Below the pieces are notes generated by a model. The model worked only from the letters and a program-made list of their open reading frames with translations. It was not told the DNA's origin and did no database searches. The translations under genes and the position numbers were made by a program. From assembly GCF_015235415.1 (NCBI RefSeq), contig NZ_JADGLL010000003.1:107230-171229 (forward strand): a stretch of DNA of 64,000 nucleotides, given 5' to 3'. The DNA comes from Microbacterium paludicola (lineage in GTDB: Bacteria > Actinomycetota > Actinomycetes > Actinomycetales > Microbacteriaceae). This document shows, piece after piece, positions 43,905-50,600 of this stretch; the stretch's first letter is position 1, and each line of letters begins with the position of its first letter.

Positions 43905-45491
43905 TCACGTGTACCGCCCTTCGATCCACCAGCGCTCGTCCTCGAGCACGAGCAGCCAGGCCGTCTGATCCGTGTCGACCATCTGGAACCGGTGGGCGCG
44001 CCGCGCCCTCGCCGGATCCCACTGCCGCTCGATCACGGGCCACGGGCCGGCCCACGCGGCGACCTGGCGCCCGTCGAGGAGGGCGGGGGGAGCCGACATC
44101 CCGCCGCGCTCGTCCACCGCGACGGGGGAGCCGTCGGATGCCGCGACCGCGGCGGGCCGGAGGGGGCGGTAGACCTCGCTCGGCAGCGGCTGGGGAAGGC
44201 TGCCCGGCCACGGCAGATCGCGGGGGTGGGCGGGACGTTCGGCATCACCCCAGGGCACGCGCCGTTCGCGTTCGCCGAGCCAGCGGCCGCCCGCGAGCAG
44301 CGGGGTGACGACCCCGCGGTGGCCGAGCATCGCCTGCACGCGCGACATCGCGTGGTGCAGCCGCTCGTCCGGACCCTGCCCGAGCAGGGCGGGCTGATGG
44401 TGCGCGGTGTCATCGACGGCTTCCGGCTCGATGCGGACGAGGGTGACGCCCCCGTTCTCGCCGCCGAACGCGCCGGACTCGCCCTCGAGTGTCGCCTGCA
44501 GCTGCCAGCGCACGCGGTCGACGAGCGCGGAGGCGTCGAAGCAGGTGGGATGCAGCCACACCCGCTCGCTGCGACCGCCGCGGTCATCGAGCAGGGTGAT
44601 CCGCACCTCGGTGCACACCAGTCCGGCGTCGTCGAGCCCGGTGATGACGTCGTCGGCGGTGGTGCGCACGGCGAACGCCACCTGCTCGGCGAGCTCGAGC
44701 GGGGATTCGAACTCAACCTCGCGCGCGAGCTCGGGCGGCGGGACCCGCGGCACCACGGGACGCGAATCGGATCCGCCGGCGAGCGCATGAAGGCGGGCAC
44801 CGTGGTCGCCGAGACGGTCGCGCACCGCGGCGATGTCGAGCGCGGCGAACTCGCCGAGGGTCTGCACTCCCAGGCGGGCGAGCAGCGCGACGAGATCGTC
44901 GTCGTTCAGCGCCGCGATCGTGAGGGGAGACAGGAATGCCGCGGATGCACCCCTGGGTACGATCCGGATGGACGCCGGGCTCATCAGGCGCGCCGCCTGC
45001 TCGGCCGTGAACAGGCCGTCGGCCACGCCCGCCCGCGCGTCGGGGATGCCGCAGGCAGCCAGCTCGTCGAGCAGGGCGCTCGCCGCCTGCTCCTCGCCGC
45101 CGTAGAAGCGTGCAGGGCCGCGGGCGCGGATCGCGCACAGCCCGGGGCGCAGCGGCTGCACGCCGGGGGCGAGCTGCTCGAGCCGGGTCAGGACGGGGCT
45201 GAACGCGCGCTCGTCCCGTGCCGGATCGGCGGGCACGAGCCGCAGCCGGGGACAGGCGCCCTGGGCGTCGCGGCGGCGCTGTCCGCGGCGCACGCCTTCG
45301 CGGCGCGCGGAGGCCGAGCAGGCGACGACCCGGTTGGCGTGCATGATCGCGATCGGCGCATCGTCCGGATCCGCCGCCGCGGCGGCCACGCCGTCGACGG
45401 GACGCGCCGCGGCGCGCGCCTCGCTGCGCAGGAGCGCCGTGACCGGCCAGTCGGGAAGCCAGAGGACGATGACGCGGGTGGGGGAGGTCAT
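43905..45491 (-). CDS. imuB: ImuB, inactive Y-family polymerase-like protein
   Basis: ImuB is a Y-family homologue without catalytic acids that bridges DnaE2 to the beta clamp. The 528-residue product begins MTSPTRVIVLWLPDWPVTALL, with ImuB-type WLPDWP where active enzymes have the catalytic Asp. The second catalytic site, the DE pair of active enzymes, reads LCAIRARGPARFYGG, with no acids. The palm/little-finger portion continues (VGTVVGPRPS-type loops absent). The tail ends in WWIEGRYT. ATG at 45491 overlaps the imuA' stop (ATGA). A frame extending to 45971 is the shadow of imuA'. Confidence 0.93.
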   Translation of the reverse strand: MTSPTRVIVLWLPDWPVTALLRSEARAAARPVDGVAAAAADPDDAPIAIMHANRVVACSASARREGVRRGQRRRDAQGACPRLRLVPADPARDERAFSPVLTRLEQLAPGVQPLRPGLCAIRARGPARFYGGEEQAASALLDELAACGIPDARAGVADGLFTAEQAARLMSPASIRIVPRGASAAFLSPLTIAALNDDDLVALLARLGVQTLGEFAALDIAAVRDRLGDHGARLHALAGGSDSRPVVPRVPPPELAREVEFESPLELAEQVAFAVRTTADDVITGLDDAGLVCTEVRITLLDDRGGRSERVWLHPTCFDASALVDRVRWQLQATLEGESGAFGGENGGVTLVRIEPEAVDDTAHHQPALLGQGPDERLHHAMSRVQAMLGHRGVVTPLLAGGRWLGERERRVPWGDAERPAHPRDLPWPGSLPQPLPSEVYRPLRPAAVAASDGSPVAVDERGGMSAPPALLDGRQVAAWAGPWPVIERQWDPARARRAHRFQMVDTDQTAWLLVLEDERWWIEGRYT

Positions 45492-46249
45492 CCCGCCACC
45501 GCCTCGAGCCGGCCCACGGATCGCCACGTCGGCTGCTGGGCGGCGCCGCCGACGACCGCCGCGGGAGCCCCGAGCGGCCCGGGAAGCTGCACGCGGACGG
45601 ACCGCGGTACGGGGAAGCGCCGTCCGGTGGCGGTGACCGTCACCTCGCGCGCGGCGAGGAGCCCGTGCCCCTGGCCGAGCCCTGTCCACGCGGGATCGCG
45701 CAGGCGCAGCGCCGCCTCTGCCTGGGGCCAGGCCCCCTGCACGAGCAGCACCCCGCCGCGGTCGCGCAGCTTGGCGCCGATGCGCGCGGTGTCGGCGTCG
45801 CGGGCGGCGCGAGGAGGGCGGACGGCGACCACGGGGAAGACCTCGGCCACCGCGGAGGTGACCGCGAGCCAGCGGTCGCCAGGGTCGGGCACCAACGCGA
45901 AGCGGTCGAGGTCGACGCCGTAGCCTTCGGCCGCCTCGGCGGCCAGCTCGGGCATGCCGATCGCGGCGCACCAGGAGCCGGCGCGGGACGGCGCCGCCAT
46001 CAGGGCCAGCAGCAGGCTGGTGGAGGTGTCGAGGCTGTAGACCGAGCCGGGACGGAGGCCGCCCTCGGGGAACAGCGGAGCGAGCGCGGCGTGCACCGGC
46101 ATCGCGTCGACCTGCGCGCTGCGGCGCTGCATGCGGGTGATCTGGGCCCGCAGGCGCTGCACCTCTGCAAGCGCCGGGGACGCCTGCGCGTCAGCCGGTG
46201 CTGACGTGGCTCCCCATCGGGAGACGGTCTCGTGAAGTGCCATCCCCAT
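45488..46249 (-). CDS. imuA': ImuA'-type RecA-like protein of the translesion cassette
   Basis: ImuA' (imuA-prime) is a RecA-fold protein that interacts with ImuB and is required for DnaE2-dependent mutagenesis. The 253-residue product has a coiled N-terminus (LAEVQRLRAQITRMQRR), a core beginning LFPEGGLRPGSVYSLDTSTSLLLALMAAPSRAG with a degenerate P-loop region, and VAEVFPVVAVRPPRAARDADTARIGAKLRDRGGVLLVQGAW. The ATG at 46249 is fixed by the -10 (TATTCT) six bases upstream. Another ATG six bases inward (46243) is possible. The stop overlaps imuB (ATGA), so the cassette is tightly coupled. Confidence 0.88.
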   Translation of the reverse strand: MGMALHETVSRWGATSAPADAQASPALAEVQRLRAQITRMQRRSAQVDAMPVHAALAPLFPEGGLRPGSVYSLDTSTSLLLALMAAPSRAGSWCAAIGMPELAAEAAEGYGVDLDRFALVPDPGDRWLAVTSAVAEVFPVVAVRPPRAARDADTARIGAKLRDRGGVLLVQGAWPQAEAALRLRDPAWTGLGQGHGLLAAREVTVTATGRRFPVPRSVRVQLPGPLGAPAAVVGGAAQQPTWRSVGRLEAVAG

Positions 46250-46255
46250 CCCTCA

Positions 46256-46261
46256 AGAATA
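46256..46261 (-). promoter_or_regulatory. -10 element (TATTCT, minus strand) for the imuA-imuB-dnaE2 operon
   Basis: TATTCT precedes TGAGGG and the imuA' ATG. Its upstream part lies inside the first LexA box, so LexA binding would occlude RNA polymerase directly. Confidence 0.6.
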
Positions 46262-46275
46262 GAACCGATGTTCGA
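46260..46275 (-). promoter_or_regulatory. LexA (SOS) box 1 upstream of imuA'
   Basis: On the minus strand the site reads TCGAACATCGGTTCTA. This matches the actinobacterial SOS consensus TCGAAC-N4-GTTCGA at 11 of 12 defined positions. It overlaps the -10. Confidence 0.85.
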
Positions 46276-46291
46276 AGAAGTCGACCTTACT

Positions 46292-46307
46292 TCGAACCCT
46301 AGTTCGT
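46292..46307 (+). promoter_or_regulatory. LexA (SOS) box 2 upstream of imuA'
   Basis: TCGAACCCTAGTTCGT matches the consensus TCGAAC-N4-GTTCGA at 11 of 12 positions, missing only the last base. It lies 32 bases further from the gene than box 1, about three helical turns. A pair of LexA boxes suggests cooperative or tight repression. Confidence 0.85.
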
Positions 46308-46358
46308 ACATCCGACATCCGGATCCGGATGAGCGGCGCGAGGGTGGGGTCGCGCGGA

Positions 46359-46577
46359 TCAGCCCTGGATCAGGGCGGCGATGCCCGCGATCGCCGATCC
46401 GAGGGCGAGGAGCAGAGCGACGCCGATCAGCACGGCGTGCACCGTCAGGAATCGCGTCGGGCGGCCGGCGTCGTCGCGAGCGCGCGGGTCGCGCGAGACG
46501 CGTCGATAGAACGTGGGCCAGACGAGCGCGTTGAAGGCGGCGTTGCCGAGCAGGAGCGCGGCCAGGAGGGAGGTCAT
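46359..46577 (-). CDS. SCO4848-like small membrane protein
   Basis: This 72-residue protein has two hydrophobic segments (about 1-20, TSLLAALLLGNAAFNALVW, and 43-70, TVHAVLIGVALLLALGSAI) separated by a charged loop (RRVSRDPRARDDAGRPTRF). The layout and the W-P-x-F-Y-R pattern resemble the actinobacterial SCO4848 family, of unknown function. The leaderless -10 (TAGGCT) is six bases before its ATG. The assignment is tentative because of the short length. Confidence 0.6.
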   Translation of the reverse strand: MTSLLAALLLGNAAFNALVWPTFYRRVSRDPRARDDAGRPTRFLTVHAVLIGVALLLALGSAIAGIAALIQG

Positions 46578-46583
46578 CCATCG

Positions 46584-46589
46584 AGCCTA
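46584..46589 (-). promoter_or_regulatory. -10 element (TAGGCT, minus strand) for the SCO4848-like gene
   Basis: On the minus strand TAGGCT, then CGATGG, then ATG gives a six-base spacer, the leaderless pattern. Confidence 0.45.
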
Positions 46590-46629
46590 TGGCGGAGATG
46601 TGGGGAGAGGTGCCCACCTGGTCATAGTG

Positions 46630-46635
46630 AAATAT
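46630..46635 (+). promoter_or_regulatory. Possible -10 element (AAATAT) before the XRE regulator
   Basis: AAATAT lies seven bases before the ATG at 46643. It matches the leaderless spacing; the region TAGTGAAATAT is AT-rich for this genome. Confidence 0.4.
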
Positions 46636-46642
46636 CGCCACC

Positions 46643-47005
46643 ATGAGACGCATGACTGAACCGACCCCTACGGCGCGTCTGGTCGATCCCCATTCCACGG
46701 CGGCCGCGAAGGTGGGCGAGCGCATCGCCGCGCTGCGGCGACGCGCCCGCCTGAGCCGCCCCACTCTCGCCGACTGCGCCGACCTCGACGTGCGTCATCT
46801 CCAGCGCATCGAGCGAGGCCACGGAAATCCCACGCTGCTGAGCCTCATGCAGATCGCGGTCGCCCTCGAGGTGCCGCTGGCGCACCTTGTCGAAGACCTC
46901 GAGCCGGAGGACATGCCCGGCACCCGCCGCCCCTACGGGCACAGCACGCGCGACATGCAGACCCGCCGCCGCTACTACGCCGGCAACGGGGCGCTCGACT
47001 ACTGA
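46643..47005 (+). CDS. XRE-family helix-turn-helix regulator
   Basis: This 120-residue protein has one XRE helix-turn-helix domain (about 25-80), VGERIAALRRRARLSRPTLADCADLDVRHLQRIERGHGNPTLLSLMQIAVALEVPLAHLVEDL, with the typical recognition segment. The C-terminal 40 residues (RPYGHSTRDMQTRRRYYAGNGALDY) are basic and unassigned. No ligand domain is present. Targets are unknown; the neighbours are a small membrane protein (divergent) and the DUF222/HNH gene (convergent). An ATG nine bases further in is an alternative start. The stop codon is inside a 20-bp tandem duplication. Confidence 0.85.
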   Translation: MRRMTEPTPTARLVDPHSTAAAKVGERIAALRRRARLSRPTLADCADLDVRHLQRIERGHGNPTLLSLMQIAVALEVPLAHLVEDLEPEDMPGTRRPYGHSTRDMQTRRRYYAGNGALDY

Positions 47006-47038
47006 TCGGCAGGATGACCTACTGATCGGCAGGATGAG
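46999..47038 (+). repeat. 20-bp tandem duplication over the XRE gene stop codon
   Basis: CTACTGATCGGCAGGATGAC (46999-47018) is followed directly by CTACTGATCGGCAGGATGAG (47019-47038), 19 of 20 identical. The first copy holds the last codons and TGA of the XRE gene. It looks like a recent slippage or duplication event. Confidence 0.8.
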
Positions 47039-47047
47039 CGACGCCGG

Positions 47048-48370
47048 CTAGAAGTCGGGCGGGTCACCGTCCCATGGTGGCGGATCGACGTCGTCAGAGG
47101 GGATGAAGCGGACGACCGGCGCGGGGACGTCCTGCATGGTGCGCCCCGTGGGGCTGCACCAGGTGATCGTGCCGTCGGCACCGTGGTGGGCGGTCCAGTT
47201 TCCGTAGTGCTTGAGCAGGTGATGCGCCCGGCAGAGGGCTGCGAGGTTGGTCACGGCGGTCGGGCCGCCCGCGGAGTGCGCGACCGTGTGGTCGAGGTCG
47301 CAGCGCATCACGGGCCGGCGGCATCCGGGGAACCGGCAGTGCTCGTCGCGTGCGCGAAGGAAGCGCTTCTGCGCCGCCGTGGGCACGTACGAGTCGACGG
47401 TGCGCAGGCAGCCGGTGTCGGGATCGGTGAACAGCCGAGACCACAGCGTCGCACCGCCGGCAAGGCGACGGGCCGTGTCGGGGTCGATGGGGCCGTGCCC
47501 GGCGAGGAACGCCGCGTCGTCGCCGATGCCGGTGAGCGTGGCGGCGGGGATCGTGATCTGCACCGTCGCGTGGATCGCGGCCAGGGCGTTGCCCCCGGAC
47601 TCGTCGGCGACGTGCGCGGACGGGATGCCCGTCAGCATCACGTCGGCGACGACATCCGCCCGGATCTGGTCGAGGGTGCGCTCGTCCTCGGATGCGCCAT
47701 CCGCGCGATTGGCCCGGTGGATGGTGATCGCGAGGCTCGTCGCGCGGTTCTGCATCGCCCGCGCTTCGGTCGCGCCGGTGAGCAGGCAGAACACGCCCAT
47801 GCCGTCCTCGCGCGCCTCCACCCACGACTTCCGTCGGGCGAAGGCGACCTCGTGGCGCTCGGCGATCGTCGTCGGGTCGCACTCCTCCGCGACGGCCTTC
47901 GCGATCGCCCGCAGGCGGCCGGGGGACTGTCCCGCCGCGCGCTCCAGGACGAGCTGTTCGTACCGGCCGCGCGCGTCCGGGTCGGTCAGCCGCAGCCCCT
48001 CCTCCGTCACGGCCGTCGCGTGCCCGCGGGAGAGGCGCCCGTCGACGAGCGCCGTGAACGTGGCGGGGAACTGCTCGATGAGCACCGCGGCGTCGTCCAT
48101 CCGTCCTCGGATCGTCCGATCGGACGCGTTGGTGGCGACCGCGATGTCGGCCGCGATCGCCCGCACCGGCAGGATCCATCCCGACGGAGCGCCCATCTCG
48201 GCGAGGATCTCCAGGCCATTGTCCTGTGCCGCCTTCAGCAGCATCGCCTTCGCCGCCTCGGCGTTCGCGATGACGCGCTCGGCCGAGGCGAGCCCATCGA
48301 CGATTGTCGAGAGGACCTCGCGGCGCGCGGGATCGAGATCCCACCGCTCGGCGAAGGAGGTCCTGGTCAT
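47048..48370 (-). CDS. DUF222 and HNH endonuclease domain protein
   Basis: This 440-residue protein combines a DUF222 domain (about 40-330) and a C-terminal HNH nuclease domain (about 345-400, RDEHCRFPGCRRPVMRCDLDH and the following NLAALCRAHHLLKH). The CxxC-type zinc residues, the DLDHTVAH motif and the closing HH are all visible. Such proteins (the 13E12 family of mycobacteria) are common and often multi-copy in actinobacteria; their substrate and role are not known. The ATG at 48370 follows an 18-bp palindrome at 48395-48412 that may be an operator. Confidence 0.9.
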   Translation of the reverse strand: MTRTSFAERWDLDPARREVLSTIVDGLASAERVIANAEAAKAMLLKAAQDNGLEILAEMGAPSGWILPVRAIAADIAVATNASDRTIRGRMDDAAVLIEQFPATFTALVDGRLSRGHATAVTEEGLRLTDPDARGRYEQLVLERAAGQSPGRLRAIAKAVAEECDPTTIAERHEVAFARRKSWVEAREDGMGVFCLLTGATEARAMQNRATSLAITIHRANRADGASEDERTLDQIRADVVADVMLTGIPSAHVADESGGNALAAIHATVQITIPAATLTGIGDDAAFLAGHGPIDPDTARRLAGGATLWSRLFTDPDTGCLRTVDSYVPTAAQKRFLRARDEHCRFPGCRRPVMRCDLDHTVAHSAGGPTAVTNLAALCRAHHLLKHYGNWTAHHGADGTITWCSPTGRTMQDVPAPVVRFIPSDDVDPPPWDGDPPDF

Positions 48371-48394
48371 GCCTTCATGGTCTCACCAACCTCG

Positions 48395-48412
48395 GACATT
48401 CATTCGAATGTC
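48395..48412. promoter_or_regulatory. 18-bp palindrome upstream of the DUF222/HNH gene
   Basis: GACATTC-ATTC-GAATGTC is a perfect 7-bp inverted repeat with a 4-base spacer, centred 33 bases before the start. It also contains the self-complementary CATTCGAATG. It differs from the LexA consensus, so another repressor or the protein's own target is possible. Confidence 0.5.
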
Positions 48413-48419
48413 GTCCGGC

Positions 48420-48725
48420 TCACACGACGAAGGACCACGCCCACTCGCGCTCGTCGTCGGGCAGGAACCAGGCGACGGTCACGGTGGCGTCGTCCAGTTC
48501 GCAACCGCACAGACACAGCTCGCGCGACTCGCCGGGCTGAAGGCGGCCCCAGGTCTCGACGTCCGGGGGCTCGCGGCCATCGGCGACGTAGAGGCGCACG
48601 TACTGGGCCGCCTGCGCCCCCTCGTTCGTCAGCAGGGGATGGGCAGGGTCGTCGCGATCCACGTGCCAGGGCACGCGGTGCGCGTCGGGGGCAGGGGATT
48701 CGGTGGGATCGATCGCTCGCAGCAT
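48420..48725 (-). CDS. Hypothetical protein
   Basis: I do not recognise this 101-residue protein. Visible features are DPTESPAPDAHRVPWHVDRDD near the N-terminus, a conserved-looking core AQYVRLYVADGREPPDVETWGRLQPGESRELCLCGCEL with a Cys-x-Cys-x-Cys cluster, and VTVAWFLPDDEREWAWSFVV at the C-terminus. There is no signal peptide or membrane segment. It is monocistronic with a leaderless -10 (TAGCGT). Composition and codon use look like the neighbouring genes, so it is probably real. Confidence 0.65.
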   Translation of the reverse strand: MLRAIDPTESPAPDAHRVPWHVDRDDPAHPLLTNEGAQAAQYVRLYVADGREPPDVETWGRLQPGESRELCLCGCELDDATVTVAWFLPDDEREWAWSFVV

Positions 48726-48732
48726 GCCGTGG

Positions 48733-48738
48733 ACGCTA
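48733..48738 (-). promoter_or_regulatory. -10 element (TAGCGT, minus strand) for the hypothetical gene
   Basis: On the minus strand TAGCGT, then CCACGGC, then ATG gives a seven-base spacer. It supports the reality of the small gene. Confidence 0.4.
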
Positions 48739-48764
48739 CGAGCAGCCCGCGACGCCGCAGGGCG

Positions 48765-49676
48765 TCAGGAGCCGTCGGGCGTGCGATCCGTGGACGACTC
48801 GACCGACTTCGGCCCTGTGGACGAGCGATGGGGGATCACCCGGCCTACGACACCGCTCACCGCCGACCCGACCTTCTTCACCCCGCGGATGGCGCTGTGC
48901 CCCAGTCGCTCGGCGCCCGGGAGGGGCTCGAGCTCGCCGGGGAGTACCGACGGCGCAGCGCCGAACGCCTTGCGCGAGGCGACCACGACCCGCCGGCCGA
49001 GGATGTGGTTGCCCGCACCGCCGATCGCGGCACCCACGCCGAAGGGCAGCGCCTTGCCGAGCAGCGACGCTCCGCCCGTGGCGGCGAAGCGGTGGATGAA
49101 CGACTTCTTCAGGCGGTCGAGCAGCGGCCCGACCGTGGCGCGCGGCAGCGACTTGGTGACCAGCTCGCCCCAGTAGGCGGACCGGCTGCCGCTGCCGGAG
49201 GCCTGGCTGGCGAGCTGCCGCACGAGGTTCACTCCCTCATCGCCCATCATGAGCGTGAGGACGAGGGCGCGGGCCCGGTCGGGTGACTCGATCGTGATGC
49301 CATGCACCTCGGCGAGGGACTGTGCATACAGCGCGGTCGCCTCGAGGAAGCCCACCGTCTCGGCTCCCGACAGGCCGAGCGTCACGGCCGTGCCGAAGCC
49401 GGGCACGACGGCGGTCGCGCCCACCGCCGCGCCGCCCGTCGTGACGGCGGCGAGGTAGCGGTTCTCGAGGATGCGCACGATCTGATCCGGCGTCGCATCC
49501 GGATGGCGCAGCCGGACGGATCGGATGTGCGCGACGACCGCGGGCCGCTGGACCTGGATGACGCGGTCGAGCACGCGGACGAGGAACGGATGGTCCTCAT
49601 GCCCGACGGGCGGCAGACCGCCCTTCCAGGGCGCGTCGGCAGGAAGCGAGTGGATCTTGTGGACCTTGGCGGACAC
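48765..49676 (-). CDS. EcsC-like/unknown family protein with glycine-rich hydrophobic segments
   Basis: I cannot name this 303-residue protein with confidence. It has a polar N-terminus (MSAKVHKIHSLPADAPWKGG), a helical region with LRHPDATPDQIVRILENRYLAAVTTGGAAVGATAVVPGFGTAVTLGLSG, LTLMMGDEGVNLVRQLA, and LPFGVGAAIGGAGNHILGRRVV. Glycine-rich, semi-hydrophobic stretches of this kind recall EcsC-type proteins. The C-terminus is basic and Ser/Thr-rich. The GTG start at 49676 is placed by a -10 (GAGGAT) seven bases upstream. A membrane-associated function is inference. Confidence 0.55.
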   Translation of the reverse strand: MSAKVHKIHSLPADAPWKGGLPPVGHEDHPFLVRVLDRVIQVQRPAVVAHIRSVRLRHPDATPDQIVRILENRYLAAVTTGGAAVGATAVVPGFGTAVTLGLSGAETVGFLEATALYAQSLAEVHGITIESPDRARALVLTLMMGDEGVNLVRQLASQASGSGSRSAYWGELVTKSLPRATVGPLLDRLKKSFIHRFAATGGASLLGKALPFGVGAAIGGAGNHILGRRVVVASRKAFGAAPSVLPGELEPLPGAERLGHSAIRGVKKVGSAVSGVVGRVIPHRSSTGPKSVESSTDRTPDGS

Positions 49677-49683
49677 GCGCGAG

Positions 49684-49689
49684 ATCCTC
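49684..49689 (-). promoter_or_regulatory. Probable -10 element (GAGGAT, minus strand) before the EcsC-like gene
   Basis: On the minus strand GAGGAT, then CTCGCGC, then GTG gives the leaderless spacing of seven bases. Confidence 0.4.
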
Positions 49690-49720
49690 AGCGATGAAAG
49701 CGAACGGCGCCTGAACGCCG

Positions 49721-50413
49721 TCAGACGTACTCGTTGGCGTGGACGAGATCCTCGGCCGTGTCGATCTCGACCGCGTAGAGGTCGGAGATGTCCATCGGCA
49801 GCAGATTCACGCCGTCGTGCTGGATGGCGAGCTCGAGTCCGCGCTCGAAGTAGTCCTGGTCGTCGACTCGCGCGAGGTGCCGCATGAACGCGGGCTTGTC
49901 GGCGCGGGAGATGTAGTTGATTCCCACGGCCTCGCCGATGCCGCCCACGACGGTCTTGGAGAGCTCGGCGATGTGGCCGGCCTCGTCGATCGTGTACTTG
50001 ACCTCTTCGTCGCTCACCTTGGCGGTGTTGACCGTGACGAACGACACATCCTGCTCGATGAACGAGATCGCGCGTCCCAGGACGCGGGGATCGAAGACCA
50101 CGTCTCCGTTCATCCAGAGCACGCCCTTCTTGCCCGTCGCCTGGAGGGCGCGCAGGAGGCTCTTGGACGTGTTGGTCTGGTCGTAGCGCTCGTTGTGCAC
50201 GTACGTGGCGTCGGGGAAGGCGTCGATGATGGTCTCGGCGCGGTAGCCGACCACCGTCGTGACGCGGGCCTCGGGTCCGAAGGCGGCACGGATGTTGTCG
50301 CGCTGCTGCTGCATGATGGAGCGGCCGTCGTTGAGCTCCGTGAGCGGCTTCGGAAGCGCGCGACCGAGCCGCGAGCCCATGCCCGCGGCGAGAATGACGA
50401 TTCGGAAAGACAT
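49721..50413 (-). CDS. Nucleotidyltransferase, LicC/phosphocholine cytidylyltransferase-like
   Basis: The 230-residue protein is a nucleotidyltransferase with the signature ILAAGMGSRLGRALPKPL (residues 6-23) of sugar-phosphate NTP transferases, then SKSLLRALQATGKKGVLWMNGDVVFDP with the metal-binding Asp, and VGINYISRADKPAFMRHLARV. The closest named group is LicC-type phosphocholine cytidylyltransferases. The product could be a CDP- or UDP-activated precursor for a cell-surface polymer. No partner gene is adjacent, so substrate is open. An AGGGGG ribosome binding site precedes the ATG. A 187-base gap separates it from the divergent ABC gene. Confidence 0.8.
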   Translation of the reverse strand: MSFRIVILAAGMGSRLGRALPKPLTELNDGRSIMQQQRDNIRAAFGPEARVTTVVGYRAETIIDAFPDATYVHNERYDQTNTSKSLLRALQATGKKGVLWMNGDVVFDPRVLGRAISFIEQDVSFVTVNTAKVSDEEVKYTIDEAGHIAELSKTVVGGIGEAVGINYISRADKPAFMRHLARVDDQDYFERGLELAIQHDGVNLLPMDISDLYAVEIDTAEDLVHANEYV

Positions 50414-50588
50414 CTGTTGCGCCCCCTGAAGTGCTCTGTTCGCGATCGGTTCACCGACCGGTCACCTCGATGTGCTGTCCCATGGTAGTCACAGTGGCCT
50501 GGGAAGCGGCAGAGATGGCCTCTGATCGGCGTTTCTGTGCACCACGTCACGGAACGGGCACATCCGGGCAGGTGTCGGTGGCGGTTGC

Positions 50589-50594
50589 TACGGT
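50589..50594 (+). promoter_or_regulatory. -10 element (TACGGT) for the leaderless ABC ATPase gene
   Basis: TACGGT lies six bases before the GTG at 50601 without a Shine-Dalgarno. The rest of the upstream gap (50414-50588) shows no other recognisable site. Confidence 0.45.
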
Positions 50595-50600
50595 GAAGCC

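Noticed and set aside
47048..48370. Group II intron or homing endonuclease because of the HNH motif
   Set aside because: The HNH domain is joined to DUF222, a common actinobacterial architecture. There is no reverse transcriptase domain or intron structure.
48395..48412. SOS (LexA) box before the DUF222/HNH gene
   Set aside because: GACATTCATTCGAATGTC agrees with TCGAAC-N4-GTTCGA at only a few positions, unlike the two clear boxes at 46.26-46.31 kb.
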